25,561 nt of DNA, from IMG/VR virus record IMGVR_UViG_3300021373_002597, positions 1 through 25,561 of that record, one strand, 5' to 3'. The notes beneath the pieces were generated by a model. It did no database searches and was not told the origin of the DNA. It saw only the letters and a program-made list of their open reading frames with translations. This DNA comes from a virus. Shown here in pieces: positions 1-7,178 of this stretch. The stretch's first letter is position 1; the number at the start of each line of letters is the position of its first letter. Both the position numbers and the translations under genes were made by a program.

Positions 1-1308
1 GGAATTCTGCGTGATTGCACCAGCACCAGCAGTTTCACCTTCAGCGAATGGGTTAGCAACCATGCCGTAACGAGTCTTGAACCCGATCTTTGGCTGGAAG
101 CTGTTCTCGCCTACGGCACGTACCATTTGCAGAGGTACGTATGGGCAGTAGAAGATGCCAGAATCGAATGCATTTGCACCCTTGTAACCTACAGTCATGT
201 ACTGATTTGCACCGGAACCAGTGAAGTATGGATCGATGTAAACTCTGATACGACCGTTCAGGACACCTGCGAAGGTCTTACCTGTATCGTCTACTTCAAG
301 GTTGTTAGCATTCAGTGCAGGGGTGTAATCCAGAACACCAGCCATCTGCAGAGCCGAAGCTACATCAGACGAACAGAGAAGGATGTTACCCTTACCACGA
401 CGGGTATCTTTAGCAATCTTGTTTGCTTCACGTTCGATTTGGAACATCAGACCCTTGAACTTCTCAACCATCCAACGACCGTTGGAGTCAACGTCAAGGT
501 CAAAAGTACCGGAAGAAGCAGTATTATTCTGAGCACCAGTTACAGCAGTCAGGTTAATGGTTCTTACAACTTCACGGTTAATTTCAGCCAGAATCTCGGC
601 CTGCAGAATGTTAGCAAGCTCAGTTTCAGCGTCCAGACCATGAATTGCTTTCAGATCCTGTGCCAGTTCCATTGTGTACTCAGCCTTGAGTGCTCTGGAC
701 TTTGCAGTCACAGCAACTTTCTCAATGCTGAATGCCATTTCTGGAATTGTATAGGTTGTGTTGCCACCGATTGCTTCCGCATCAGCAGTAGACATGCCAG
801 CTTGGAAGTTGTAGGTGTTAGACTCACCTGTTGGCTGAACACCAAGGTTCTGACCTGCATTACCGTCAACAGCATTGTCATGAGCAGCAACTGGGTTCGA
901 GGAGAAACCAGTGTTTGCTTCATTGTACAGTGCTTCTGCACCAGTCTGCGAATCGAAACGGGAACGCATAGCAAAGATCAGACCAGTAGGACCAGTCATA
1001 GGCTGTACGCCACAGATGTCATATGCTACGAGGTTAGGCATGGAACGACGAACCAGCGAAATCAGTACTGGGTCAAAGATGTCTACGTTGCCGTCACCAG
1101 CAACGGAAGAAGATGCACCCATAGCATTCGCTGGTGCTGCTTCTAAGAGAGACTGAGGGGCAAATCCTCTTTGCTCCATAATGGATCTCTCGGTGTTTTC
1201 GAGCAACTGTGCTGTCACTGCTCTTTTGTGGCTGCTCTCAATATCAGGAAGATCCGGATGATCAAGGAGAGGAGACCACTTATTTACGACGTTTTCGTGT
1301 AAGTTCAT
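1..1308 (-). CDS. 23: Major capsid protein gp23, partial (3' end beyond the left edge)
   Basis: This is the T4-type major capsid protein, which builds the hexamers of the head and is matured by the gp21 protease. I translated it from ATG at 1308. It reads open for 436 codons to base 1, so only the C-terminus is missing (T4 gp23 has 521 residues). It begins MNLHENVVNKW and contains the conserved stretches LVRRSMPNLVAYDICGVQPM and GPTGLIFAMRSRF. An (I/L)-x-E site, LLE, falls at residues 54-56, before an Ala-rich segment, and matches the gp21 cleavage rule, predicting removal of a 56-residue propeptide. AGGAG at 1315-1319, six bases before ATG, supports the start. Codon use changes near the predicted cleavage site: all three Arg codons in the propeptide are AGA, while CGT and CTG dominate afterwards. 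The family is very secure; the cleavage site is inferred. Confidence 0.97.
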   Translation of the reverse strand, partial: MNLHENVVNKWSPLLDHPDLPDIESSHKRAVTAQLLENTERSIMEQRGFAPQSLLEAAPANAMGASSSVAGDGNVDIFDPVLISLVRRSMPNLVAYDICGVQPMTGPTGLIFAMRSRFDSQTGAEALYNEANTGFSSNPVAAHDNAVDGNAGQNLGVQPTGESNTYNFQAGMSTADAEAIGGNTTYTIPEMAFSIEKVAVTAKSRALKAEYTMELAQDLKAIHGLDAETELANILQAEILAEINREVVRTINLTAVTGAQNNTASSGTFDLDVDSNGRWMVEKFKGLMFQIEREANKIAKDTRRGKGNILLCSSDVASALQMAGVLDYTPALNANNLEVDDTGKTFAGVLNGRIRVYIDPYFTGSGANQYMTVGYKGANAFDSGIFYCPYVPLQMVRAVGENSFQPKIGFKTRYGMVANPFAEGETAGAGAITQNS

Positions 1309-1324
1309 TTGAAACTCCTATTAC

Positions 1325-2395
1325 TTAGACTTTTTTAACATGATTAGAAACTGCATCAACGTATTTCTTAACATTTCCGTCAATGTATTTATCATTTTGC
1401 TCAACTTCAACTTGCTCATCCATATAGAAAACATTGGAAGACACTGCTTCTCTTAATACTGATGCTGTGTCAAACTCATTAGCAACAAAGGTTTCTTTGA
1501 GTGCCGTTAATTTATCATTAAGCTGAGAAGCATTGTCAGCATCAACATTTTCTGCGAGTTTCTTTAATTTATCTCTTTGCATCAAAGAAAGGTCAGCAGA
1601 AACTGCCTCGAAAACCAGAGCCTTTTCAAGCTCATTAATATGAGATCTCTGGTTCATGTTCTTTTTGATTTGCTCATTAAGCTTTGTTTTGAGATCTTCA
1701 ACCTCAGTGTAAGCTTCCTGAACCATCTCTACCTGTGTGTCATCAATAGCAATATTGTAAGACTTAATTACCTTAGAGATGTCGGTGATCATATTTTCGT
1801 ACAAATCACCTTTGATTCCATTATCCAGAACAAGCTTGTTCTCGACCATGTATTCCTGAACGGAGTCTTGCATGAAAGCTTCTACAGACTCAGTTAAAGC
1901 TTCTACTTCAGCCTTAAACTGAAAATCAAAATCTTCAGAAAGTTCAGCAATAATTTCGTTTTCTACCTCGTCCATCTTCTGGGCAATAGTAGCCTCAAAG
2001 ATAGCAGCAGCTTTATTACGAACTTCTTCAGAAAGCTCTTCGCCAGAAAAAATAGTATCAACAGCTTCTTTAGCCATGATAGTAGACTGGTTAACTACAG
2101 CAGCCTCGTCTGGAACTTCATCTGCTTTATCTTCAGGATCTGCTTCAGTTGCCTCTGGAGCAGGTTCAGCAACAGTTGCTAAGACTTGATTGACTTTAGC
2201 ATCATCTGCTGTAAGAACTGCATTGATGATTGCAGAGTTTTTGTCTGCTCTAGACATTCCTTCACCAACCTCTTTATCCTGCGGTCTAGCAGAGGGCTTT
2301 GGCTCAGAAACGACTTGAGAAGAAGACAACTCTGGTGTTGGCTCATCTACAGGGACAACATTTGTCGATTCAACAATTTTTCTTCTACGTGCCAT
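1325..2395 (-). CDS. 22: Prohead core scaffold protein gp22
   Basis: This is the main scaffold of the prohead core, around which gp23 assembles; in T4 it is degraded by gp21 and leaves the head as peptides. The 356-residue product is highly charged and mostly helical, with predicted coiled-coil stretches from about residue 130 to 300. The segment around residues 120-140 (ELSEEVRNKAAAIFEATI) is typical of gp22 in marine T4-like phages. The first 100 residues are Pro/Glu/Ala-rich, low in complexity and probably disordered. This helps to make the protein longer than T4 gp22 (269). An IVE triplet at residues 7-9 fits the gp21 cleavage rule. Position between gp21 and gp23 supports the call. AAGGAG at 2406-2411 lies ten bases before ATG, and a late-promoter core precedes it. 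Confidence 0.92.
   Translation of the reverse strand: MARRRKIVESTNVVPVDEPTPELSSSQVVSEPKPSARPQDKEVGEGMSRADKNSAIINAVLTADDAKVNQVLATVAEPAPEATEADPEDKADEVPDEAAVVNQSTIMAKEAVDTIFSGEELSEEVRNKAAAIFEATIAQKMDEVENEIIAELSEDFDFQFKAEVEALTESVEAFMQDSVQEYMVENKLVLDNGIKGDLYENMITDISKVIKSYNIAIDDTQVEMVQEAYTEVEDLKTKLNEQIKKNMNQRSHINELEKALVFEAVSADLSLMQRDKLKKLAENVDADNASQLNDKLTALKETFVANEFDTASVLREAVSSNVFYMDEQVEVEQNDKYIDGNVKKYVDAVSNHVKKV
1386..1393 (-). promoter_or_regulatory. Possible late promoter for gp23 (GATAAATA)
   Basis: GATAAATA on the minus strand lies inside the 3' end of gp22, 77 bases before the gp23 ATG. T4-like late promoters have the core TATAAATA, recognised by the phage sigma factor gp55. Its place fits an extra start for the most abundant protein, but one mismatched base and the coding context make it uncertain. 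Confidence 0.45.
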
Positions 2396-2421
2396 TTTTT
2401 AAAAACTCCTTTAACTGAGTA

Positions 2422-2429
2422 TATTTATT
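2422..2429 (-). promoter_or_regulatory. Late promoter core before gp22 (AATAAATA)
   Basis: The minus strand reads AATAAATA, one base off the T4 late core TATAAATA. The gp21 TAA stop (2425-2427) lies inside it. The gp22 ATG is 26 bases downstream, with AAGGAG at 2406-2411 in between, leaving room for a short leader. Confidence 0.65.
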
Positions 2430-3081
2430 TAGATAAGTTTTTGAGAAAATCCTCAAATAATGATAGTTTAGCTTCTGGTGTCAAACTACGTGATCTAGTT
2501 TTCTCTTCAACGATGTTTTCGTATCTTTCAATGGTAGAAGCTTTTAAGATTCCATTATCCCAAACCCACTCAACACCTTCCATAATACCGTTAACAAAAG
2601 CATCAGGAGCAGACGGATCTGCTACGATGTCTGCTGCAGTAGCAAGAGAAAAATCATCTTGCACTTCCTGAAACTCTCCTCTGGATTTCAAAGATCCCAT
2701 TCCTCTTGTGGAAACGCCAAGAGTAGCACCTTCGTCAATTAAAGACTTAACAATTCGTCCGTTAGGAGTATCAAGAATCTTAGCCGTACCGATGAAATTA
2801 TTGTCATCTTTACGCATCTCAACGATCATGTGGGAAACTCTATCAAGATTGATAGTTGGTCCCTCTGGATGACCGAGTTCCCCAAAAGCTCTTTTCTTTT
2901 CTACGAGTTCAGAGCAATATTTCGCAACTTCCTTTTCAAGAATCTCAATCGGATAGACACGACCATTCTTATTTTTCTTTTCACCTTGAATAAAAATACC
3001 TTCAATATAATATTGGGGCTTACCATCCTTATTCTCTTTAAGGAATTGTACTTCTTCGTTAATTTCTGTGATCAGCTTCAT
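2425..3081 (-). CDS. 21: Prohead maturation protease gp21
   Basis: This serine protease of the T4 gp21 family (MEROPS S77) is activated inside the prohead and cleaves scaffold, core and capsid proteins after (I/L)-x-E. The 218 residues match T4 gp21 in length (212). The family signatures are visible: NKNGRVYP at residues 37-44, ELGHPEGP at 68-75 with probable catalytic His71, and LGVSTRGMG at 121-129 with probable nucleophile Ser124. A C-terminal acidic/basic tail after residue 190 is probably the part removed on activation. The start overlaps the stop of the 518-residue gene by ATGA, indicating translational coupling; no strong ribosome-binding site sits at the usual distance. Its stop codon lies inside the late-promoter core of gp22. 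Confidence 0.96.
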   Translation of the reverse strand: MKLITEINEEVQFLKENKDGKPQYYIEGIFIQGEKKNKNGRVYPIEILEKEVAKYCSELVEKKRAFGELGHPEGPTINLDRVSHMIVEMRKDDNNFIGTAKILDTPNGRIVKSLIDEGATLGVSTRGMGSLKSRGEFQEVQDDFSLATAADIVADPSAPDAFVNGIMEGVEWVWDNGILKASTIERYENIVEEKTRSRSLTPEAKLSLFEDFLKNLSK

Positions 3082-4634
3082 AAGTCGTACAACCTTCTTG
3101 TTTCTGGGTCTCTTTCTTCACTTCTTTCAAGCTCTTGAATTAATTTTTTAATCTCTTCATCAGACAAACTTGCTTTAAGAGTTTGTGTTTCCGCAGATAA
3201 TTTTCTCATGAGATCTCTATCTCTTGAAGCTTCTCTAGCATTCATCTTATTTCTACGGTTACTCAAGTATGCACGATACAAGAATGGACCAGCTATTCCT
3301 AATGCAAGAGCACCTGAAAGAGATAAGGTAAGTCCTTTATGGGCAATTAAAAAACCAATAGCTGGAGCAATTGCCTTTGTTGTTACTGTCCAAATATTGG
3401 AAAGTTCAGTACTAAACCACTGAAGTCTTTTAAACTTATTGATGAACTTCGTTATAACATTTTCAATTTTTTCGGGATCTGCAATTCCACCAGAATCAAT
3501 GTCTGGTTCTGGTGCCGTAATAACATCAAGACCAGAAGGTGATTCTGGTGTATCTGTTCCAGCAACCCAAATCCCTTGAGAAACTAAGAAATCTTTTTCT
3601 GCGTCTGTGTAGATCTTACCTTTTTCTGGATACTTAGATGCAAGATCATTTAATCCCTTGATAGAATAAGAAATGAAATTTGAGTTTGGAGAATCACCAT
3701 AAATTTCATTTTGACTTGCATTCCAAGGAATTTTCACTGAGTTTAATTCGACAGACAAATCGACTTGAGCATTTTGCAAGCTTTTATTGCTAAACTTTGT
3801 CGTTGTTGTTACGGGCATAGAAGTGTAATCTTCTCTATGGAAAAGGATATGTTTTCCCTGTCTGTACCCGTCAATTTTATCTCTATGCAGATGATATACT
3901 GGATGGAAAGGTCTAGAGTTTTGTCCGGGCTTTGATGTGGATGAAAGGAAAAGACCTGTTCCACCACGGCCAGCTACAATAAATCCGCCACCTTGTTCCC
4001 AAATAATTTTATTGAAACCAGAAGAAATCAAAGCTTTTGTGCATTCGAGGAAAGGCTCAGCTAGATTTGAATTCGAACCTTGGTATTGAAGAATAAAACC
4101 CTTTCCATCAACCAAAATAGAATCATATTTTGCTCTATGCTTATTCGGAACTTTTCCAACCCAAACACTCCAGTCCGAAGAACCGGAAAACTTTGAACCT
4201 GCAGCCGCCAAAGCTAGGTTCGTATTTTTTTCAGCAAAAATAGGTATGTCTTCTTTGATGTTAAATCTTTTACGATAGTTTGGATTGATAACACCAAGTC
4301 TGTTTGCCCAAGATCCTAAGTCTGTGTAGCTGTACTTGGACGAATCTAATTTGGGTGGTTCGTTCAACAATCTTTTAGTGAACGACCCGTCTTCACCGTA
4401 ATCAGAATCCATGACAGCATCAGAAAGATCTGTATCAGAACCTACTTGCTCAGAAATATCCTTTTTAACAATTTTTTGAGCTTGCTCTTTGCTAATTTCT
4501 ACAGGATATTCTTTACCACCAAACTCGAAAGACTCTTTACCTGCGAGTGCAGCTTCTGCAGCAGCATAAGTAAAATCAGACTGATCTTCTGTTTTCATGC
4601 CCTTTCCGAGCAAAAGCTTTTTCTTCTCAAGCAT
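3078..4634 (-). CDS. Unrecognised 518-aa protein in the prohead core cluster (gene 68 position)
   Basis: I do not recognise this family. It lies between gp67 and gp21, where T4 has the 141-residue core protein gp68, but is nearly four times longer. Residues 21-46 form a compact motif with key residues F21, A-rich helix, G32-K33, F36, F38, G40-K41, Y43-P44, resembling short motifs I recall at the ends of various marine phage virion proteins. (I/L)-x-E triplets at 60-62 (ISE) and 90-92 (LNE) are possible gp21 cleavage sites. Residues 130-330 look like a globular mixed alpha/beta domain with glycine-rich turns near 215-227. A Pro/Asp-rich linker (362-388) leads to two hydrophobic segments (about 419-432 and 436-455), which could form a membrane hairpin, then a basic helical tail. 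GGAG before ATG 4634 supports the start. An internal or ejected head protein, or an extended core protein, are both possible; this is inference. Confidence 0.72.
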   Translation of the reverse strand: MLEKKKLLLGKGMKTEDQSDFTYAAAEAALAGKESFEFGGKEYPVEISKEQAQKIVKKDISEQVGSDTDLSDAVMDSDYGEDGSFTKRLLNEPPKLDSSKYSYTDLGSWANRLGVINPNYRKRFNIKEDIPIFAEKNTNLALAAAGSKFSGSSDWSVWVGKVPNKHRAKYDSILVDGKGFILQYQGSNSNLAEPFLECTKALISSGFNKIIWEQGGGFIVAGRGGTGLFLSSTSKPGQNSRPFHPVYHLHRDKIDGYRQGKHILFHREDYTSMPVTTTTKFSNKSLQNAQVDLSVELNSVKIPWNASQNEIYGDSPNSNFISYSIKGLNDLASKYPEKGKIYTDAEKDFLVSQGIWVAGTDTPESPSGLDVITAPEPDIDSGGIADPEKIENVITKFINKFKRLQWFSTELSNIWTVTTKAIAPAIGFLIAHKGLTLSLSGALALGIAGPFLYRAYLSNRRNKMNAREASRDRDLMRKLSAETQTLKASLSDEEIKKLIQELERSEERDPETRRLYDL

Positions 4635-4637
4635 TGC

Positions 4638-5021
4638 TTACTCCGAATCTTCTTCTTCGTCAGTTTCTTCTTCTACAGAATCATCATCTTCAGATTCTTC
4701 TTCGTAAACCATCTGATCTTCTTCTTCGTCGTAGTCGGCTTCACGATGTCCCTGTTCAGGCTGAACAGCATCATCACCAGCAGGATCCTCATCCGTTTCT
4801 GGATTGCCTTCAACATCAACAACATGTTTAGCAACAAAATCTTTGTCTGCTTCAGAGTCAAAGATTTCTGGATATTGCTCTGCAATTTCTTGCTGAATCT
4901 CTTTTTCTCTGGTTTCAATTTTTTCCATGAGCTTTCTAGACATTGCAGCTTTAAAGGCACCTTGAGCACCATCCAAATTATCTTCAGCAATGTAGTGAAT
5001 AATATTTTTTACATCATTCAT
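4638..5021 (-). CDS. 67: Prohead core protein gp67-like (acidic)
   Basis: This small acidic protein follows the portal gene, as does T4 gp67, a prohead core component needed for correct head shape and cut by gp21. The first 45 residues are helical with the pattern IAEDNLDGAQGAFKAAM and then a charged helix; T4 gp67 has the same layout of a short amphipathic N-terminal helix followed by an acidic tail. Residues 80-127 are almost entirely Glu/Asp with Ser, Thr and Gly. At 127 residues it is longer than T4 gp67 (80), mainly in the tail. IAE at 11-13 and again near 45 are possible gp21 sites. AAGGAG at 5029-5034, seven bases before ATG, is a strong ribosome-binding site, and a late-promoter core overlaps the gp20 stop just upstream. 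Assignment rests on context and composition, since acidic tails align poorly. Confidence 0.8.
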   Translation of the reverse strand: MNDVKNIIHYIAEDNLDGAQGAFKAAMSRKLMEKIETREKEIQQEIAEQYPEIFDSEADKDFVAKHVVDVEGNPETDEDPAGDDAVQPEQGHREADYDEEEDQMVYEEESEDDDSVEEETDEEEDSE

Positions 5022-5043
5022 TGGAGTTCTCCTTTGTTTCCTT

Positions 5044-5051
5044 TATTTATT
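5044..5051 (-). promoter_or_regulatory. Late promoter core before gp67 (AATAAATA)
   Basis: This is the same octamer as before gp22, again containing the upstream stop codon in the same register (gp20 TAA at 5047-5049). The gp67 ATG is 22 bases downstream, with AAGGAG at 5029-5034. It would drive the head-core genes 67, 518-aa and 21. Confidence 0.65.
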
Positions 5052-6561
5052 CTTCTTCCTGAGAAGACTTCAAATTTTGCATCTGTTGATATTCCTGCAT
5101 ATTTTCCATTGTGATTCTATCAACATCATTGTTTGTTTGTCTTAAGATATTCTTCTTAATGTAATTTGTAGAGAAGTATTTACCGTTATATTGCTCTGCT
5201 TCTCTGAGAGTTATGAGTCTTTCTCTGAAGATCTCATTTTCTTTCAATTCAGTGTAGAAATTATTCTCATTATATCGGATCAAGATATCTTTTTTGATCG
5301 AATCAAATTCAGCAATATTCATAATACCTTTAAGAACAAGCTGAGTTTTGAGACAAGAATAAATTAGCTCATTGAATTTAACTCTAAGTCTTTTGACAAA
5401 CTTGTGGAATTTGACTTCATCTCTATTAATTTCAGAAGCTCTTCCCAAAGTGTAAGACACTTCAGCTTCCATTCTAGAAGTAGGAACGTTCAAAGCTCTG
5501 TAGAGTTTCTTTTGGAAGTACAGAATATCTTCCATCTGACCCAAGTTGTTGCCACCGGGCAATGTACCAATCTCAGTACCACGACCACCTTCTCTTCTTG
5601 GGAGCCAATAGTCCTCAAGCATAGTCATAAATTTACGATCATCTTTAACTTCACCAGAGGAAGCGTCGTAAATTAATTTGTTCTTATGTTTTTGCATCAT
5701 GTCACGCAGGTATTGCTCAGCCTTCATTTTAGGCAAGTTACCCACATCGATGTAAAAAATTCTTCTCTCAGGTGCTCTTGCAAGTCTGTAAATGACTGCA
5801 GCATCTTCCAAAGCTCTAAGCTGATTAACAGGCTTTATTGCTTTGTGGAGGTGGGAAAGGACCATCTTATTAGATTTGTCCAAAATTCCAGAATCACAAT
5901 AAACAATAGAATCTTTAGCAATTCTTATTGAAGAAGCATTTTGAGGCATTGTAGAAATATTGGTTCCCACAAAACCATCATTACTGTAAACATAGTACTC
6001 GTTTTTAATTTTCTTCTCGGAGAACTGTGTTTTTGGATCTCTTTTTTCTTCAAACTCTACAATACGTTTAATTTTTCTTGGATCAACGTATCTGAGTTCT
6101 TGAATTCCAATAGCTGGATTACTTTCATCAATCACAACATGGTAGTAGATTCTTCCATCAACATACCATTTTCTAAACATTTCATAAGATTTTTCTCGGA
6201 ATTCAAGAAGATCCACAATCTTTTCGAATTCCGAGTAAATTAACTTCTTAAGAGGTTGATTAACGTTAACTTTGTCGAGGGAAATTTTTAGTGTATCGCC
6301 AGCCTCATCTGGATTTACAACTTCATTGATAATGTCATCAACAGCAACCTCTACTTCAGGCTGCATGATCATCTCTCTATATTTGTTGATTAACTCAACA
6401 TCATTTCTTACCGAACCATCAAGATCAACGTAAGAACCATAAAACCCTCCGGTGCTGACGGTGACAGAGCCATCGTCAAACTCCGGTTGGGTAAAAGTTT
6501 TTACCTGATTGTCGTCTTCTTTTCCTTGAACACGACTAATATTAAAACCAAAAATTTCCAT
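5047..6561 (-). CDS. 20: Portal protein gp20
   Basis: The portal is the dodecameric ring at one head vertex through which DNA is packaged and ejected, and it starts prohead assembly. The product has 504 residues (T4: 524). Typical gp20 segments are seen: YREMIMQPEVEVAVDDIINE near residues 62-81, DGRIYYHVVID near 136-146, IRIAKDSIVYCDSG near 213-226, and the conserved stretch around 330-375 with GNNLGQMEDILYFQKKLYRA and NVPTSRME. I place the start at ATG 6561 rather than at the TTG immediately before it, because AAGG at 6570-6573 is eight bases from this ATG. The gene lies between tube gp19 and core gp67 as in T4. Identification is secure. Confidence 0.97.
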   Translation of the reverse strand: MEIFGFNISRVQGKEDDNQVKTFTQPEFDDGSVTVSTGGFYGSYVDLDGSVRNDVELINKYREMIMQPEVEVAVDDIINEVVNPDEAGDTLKISLDKVNVNQPLKKLIYSEFEKIVDLLEFREKSYEMFRKWYVDGRIYYHVVIDESNPAIGIQELRYVDPRKIKRIVEFEEKRDPKTQFSEKKIKNEYYVYSNDGFVGTNISTMPQNASSIRIAKDSIVYCDSGILDKSNKMVLSHLHKAIKPVNQLRALEDAAVIYRLARAPERRIFYIDVGNLPKMKAEQYLRDMMQKHKNKLIYDASSGEVKDDRKFMTMLEDYWLPRREGGRGTEIGTLPGGNNLGQMEDILYFQKKLYRALNVPTSRMEAEVSYTLGRASEINRDEVKFHKFVKRLRVKFNELIYSCLKTQLVLKGIMNIAEFDSIKKDILIRYNENNFYTELKENEIFRERLITLREAEQYNGKYFSTNYIKKNILRQTNNDVDRITMENMQEYQQMQNLKSSQEEE

Positions 6562-6569
6562 CAACTATA

Positions 6570-6573
6570 CCTT
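6570..6573 (-). promoter_or_regulatory. Ribosome-binding site deciding the gp20 start
   Basis: AAGG lies eight bases before ATG 6561. A TTG codon directly precedes this ATG in frame, but the spacing and codon preference favour the ATG. Confidence 0.7.
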
Positions 6574-6576
6574 ATA

Positions 6577-7173
6577 TTAAAGTGCTCGACCTTCATTTAC
6601 GAATTCACCTTCGTTGCCCGGAGCTACTTGAGTAGTTCTAGCACTTCTAGCTTCATCCAACAACCAGTAGTCATATTTAAAGTTTACTTGGAATTCTTCG
6701 ATCACATCAGATTGCGCCCAATCAAGACCAATTGCTGTAATATCAGAAGGAAAACATCCAACAAACTTGTACTTTCTCAGAACATCACCAGCTTTCGAAT
6801 ACTGAATTACGGAGCCATCTCTTTTGTAAGATTCTGGTCTTTGATATCCAGCATCTCTGATATTTGGTTCATGAGAATTCAAAGAGTTGTGCCAAGCTTC
6901 TAAAGCATGTCTAACTGCAAAGTCTTCATCGTTAATCACAGTAATTAACCAATCATCATATCTTCTTTGACCAGCAACTTTGATAGTTCTACCGAAGTAA
7001 GGCACTTCAGAAAAACCAATAGAAGATGTAGGAATTGCTGTAGCTCTAGCCATGAAACGAATTTTATCATCACCCCTAGCGTCTACAGGATTTTGAAGTT
7101 CGATAGAGAATAGTGAAGCTCTTGCTCCACCAAACTCTAATTCTTCTCTAAACGAGTTAATGTTAAAAGCCAT
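6577..7173 (-). CDS. 19: Tail tube protein gp19
   Basis: This protein forms the stacked hexameric inner tube of the contractile tail, inside the gp18 sheath. It has 198 residues (T4: 163). It begins MAFNINSFREELEFGGAR and contains the family segments FMARATAIPTSSIG, VPYFGRTIKVAGQRRYDDW and ITVINDEDFAVRHALEAW. The N-terminal two thirds match the family. The extra length is mostly a C-terminal tail after about residue 173, rich in Arg, Gly and Glu, which could be surface-exposed or lie in the lumen. GGAGG at 7183-7187, nine bases before ATG, indicates efficient initiation, as expected for a high-copy protein. It follows gp18 after only five bases, so the two are probably co-transcribed. Confidence 0.96.
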   Translation of the reverse strand: MAFNINSFREELEFGGARASLFSIELQNPVDARGDDKIRFMARATAIPTSSIGFSEVPYFGRTIKVAGQRRYDDWLITVINDEDFAVRHALEAWHNSLNSHEPNIRDAGYQRPESYKRDGSVIQYSKAGDVLRKYKFVGCFPSDITAIGLDWAQSDVIEEFQVNFKYDYWLLDEARSARTTQVAPGNEGEFVNEGRAL

Positions 7174-7178
7174 TTACT

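Noticed and set aside
127-1146. 339-residue open frame on the plus strand
   Set aside because: It lies wholly antisense to gp23, which has secure homology and a strong ribosome-binding site. Its Cys/Ser/Thr-rich translation looks like the complement of a codon-biased gene.
4673-4990. 105-residue minus-strand frame in gp67
   Set aside because: It is a shifted frame of the repetitive acidic codons; the gp67 frame has the strong ribosome-binding site.
4446-5114. 222-residue Phe-rich plus-strand frame that looks like a membrane protein
   Set aside because: It is antisense to gp67 and the 518-residue gene; the Phe and Leu runs come from complementing GAA/GAT-rich acidic codons.
6562-6564. TTG as start of gp20
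   Set aside because: ATG at 6561 follows directly and is better spaced from AAGG.
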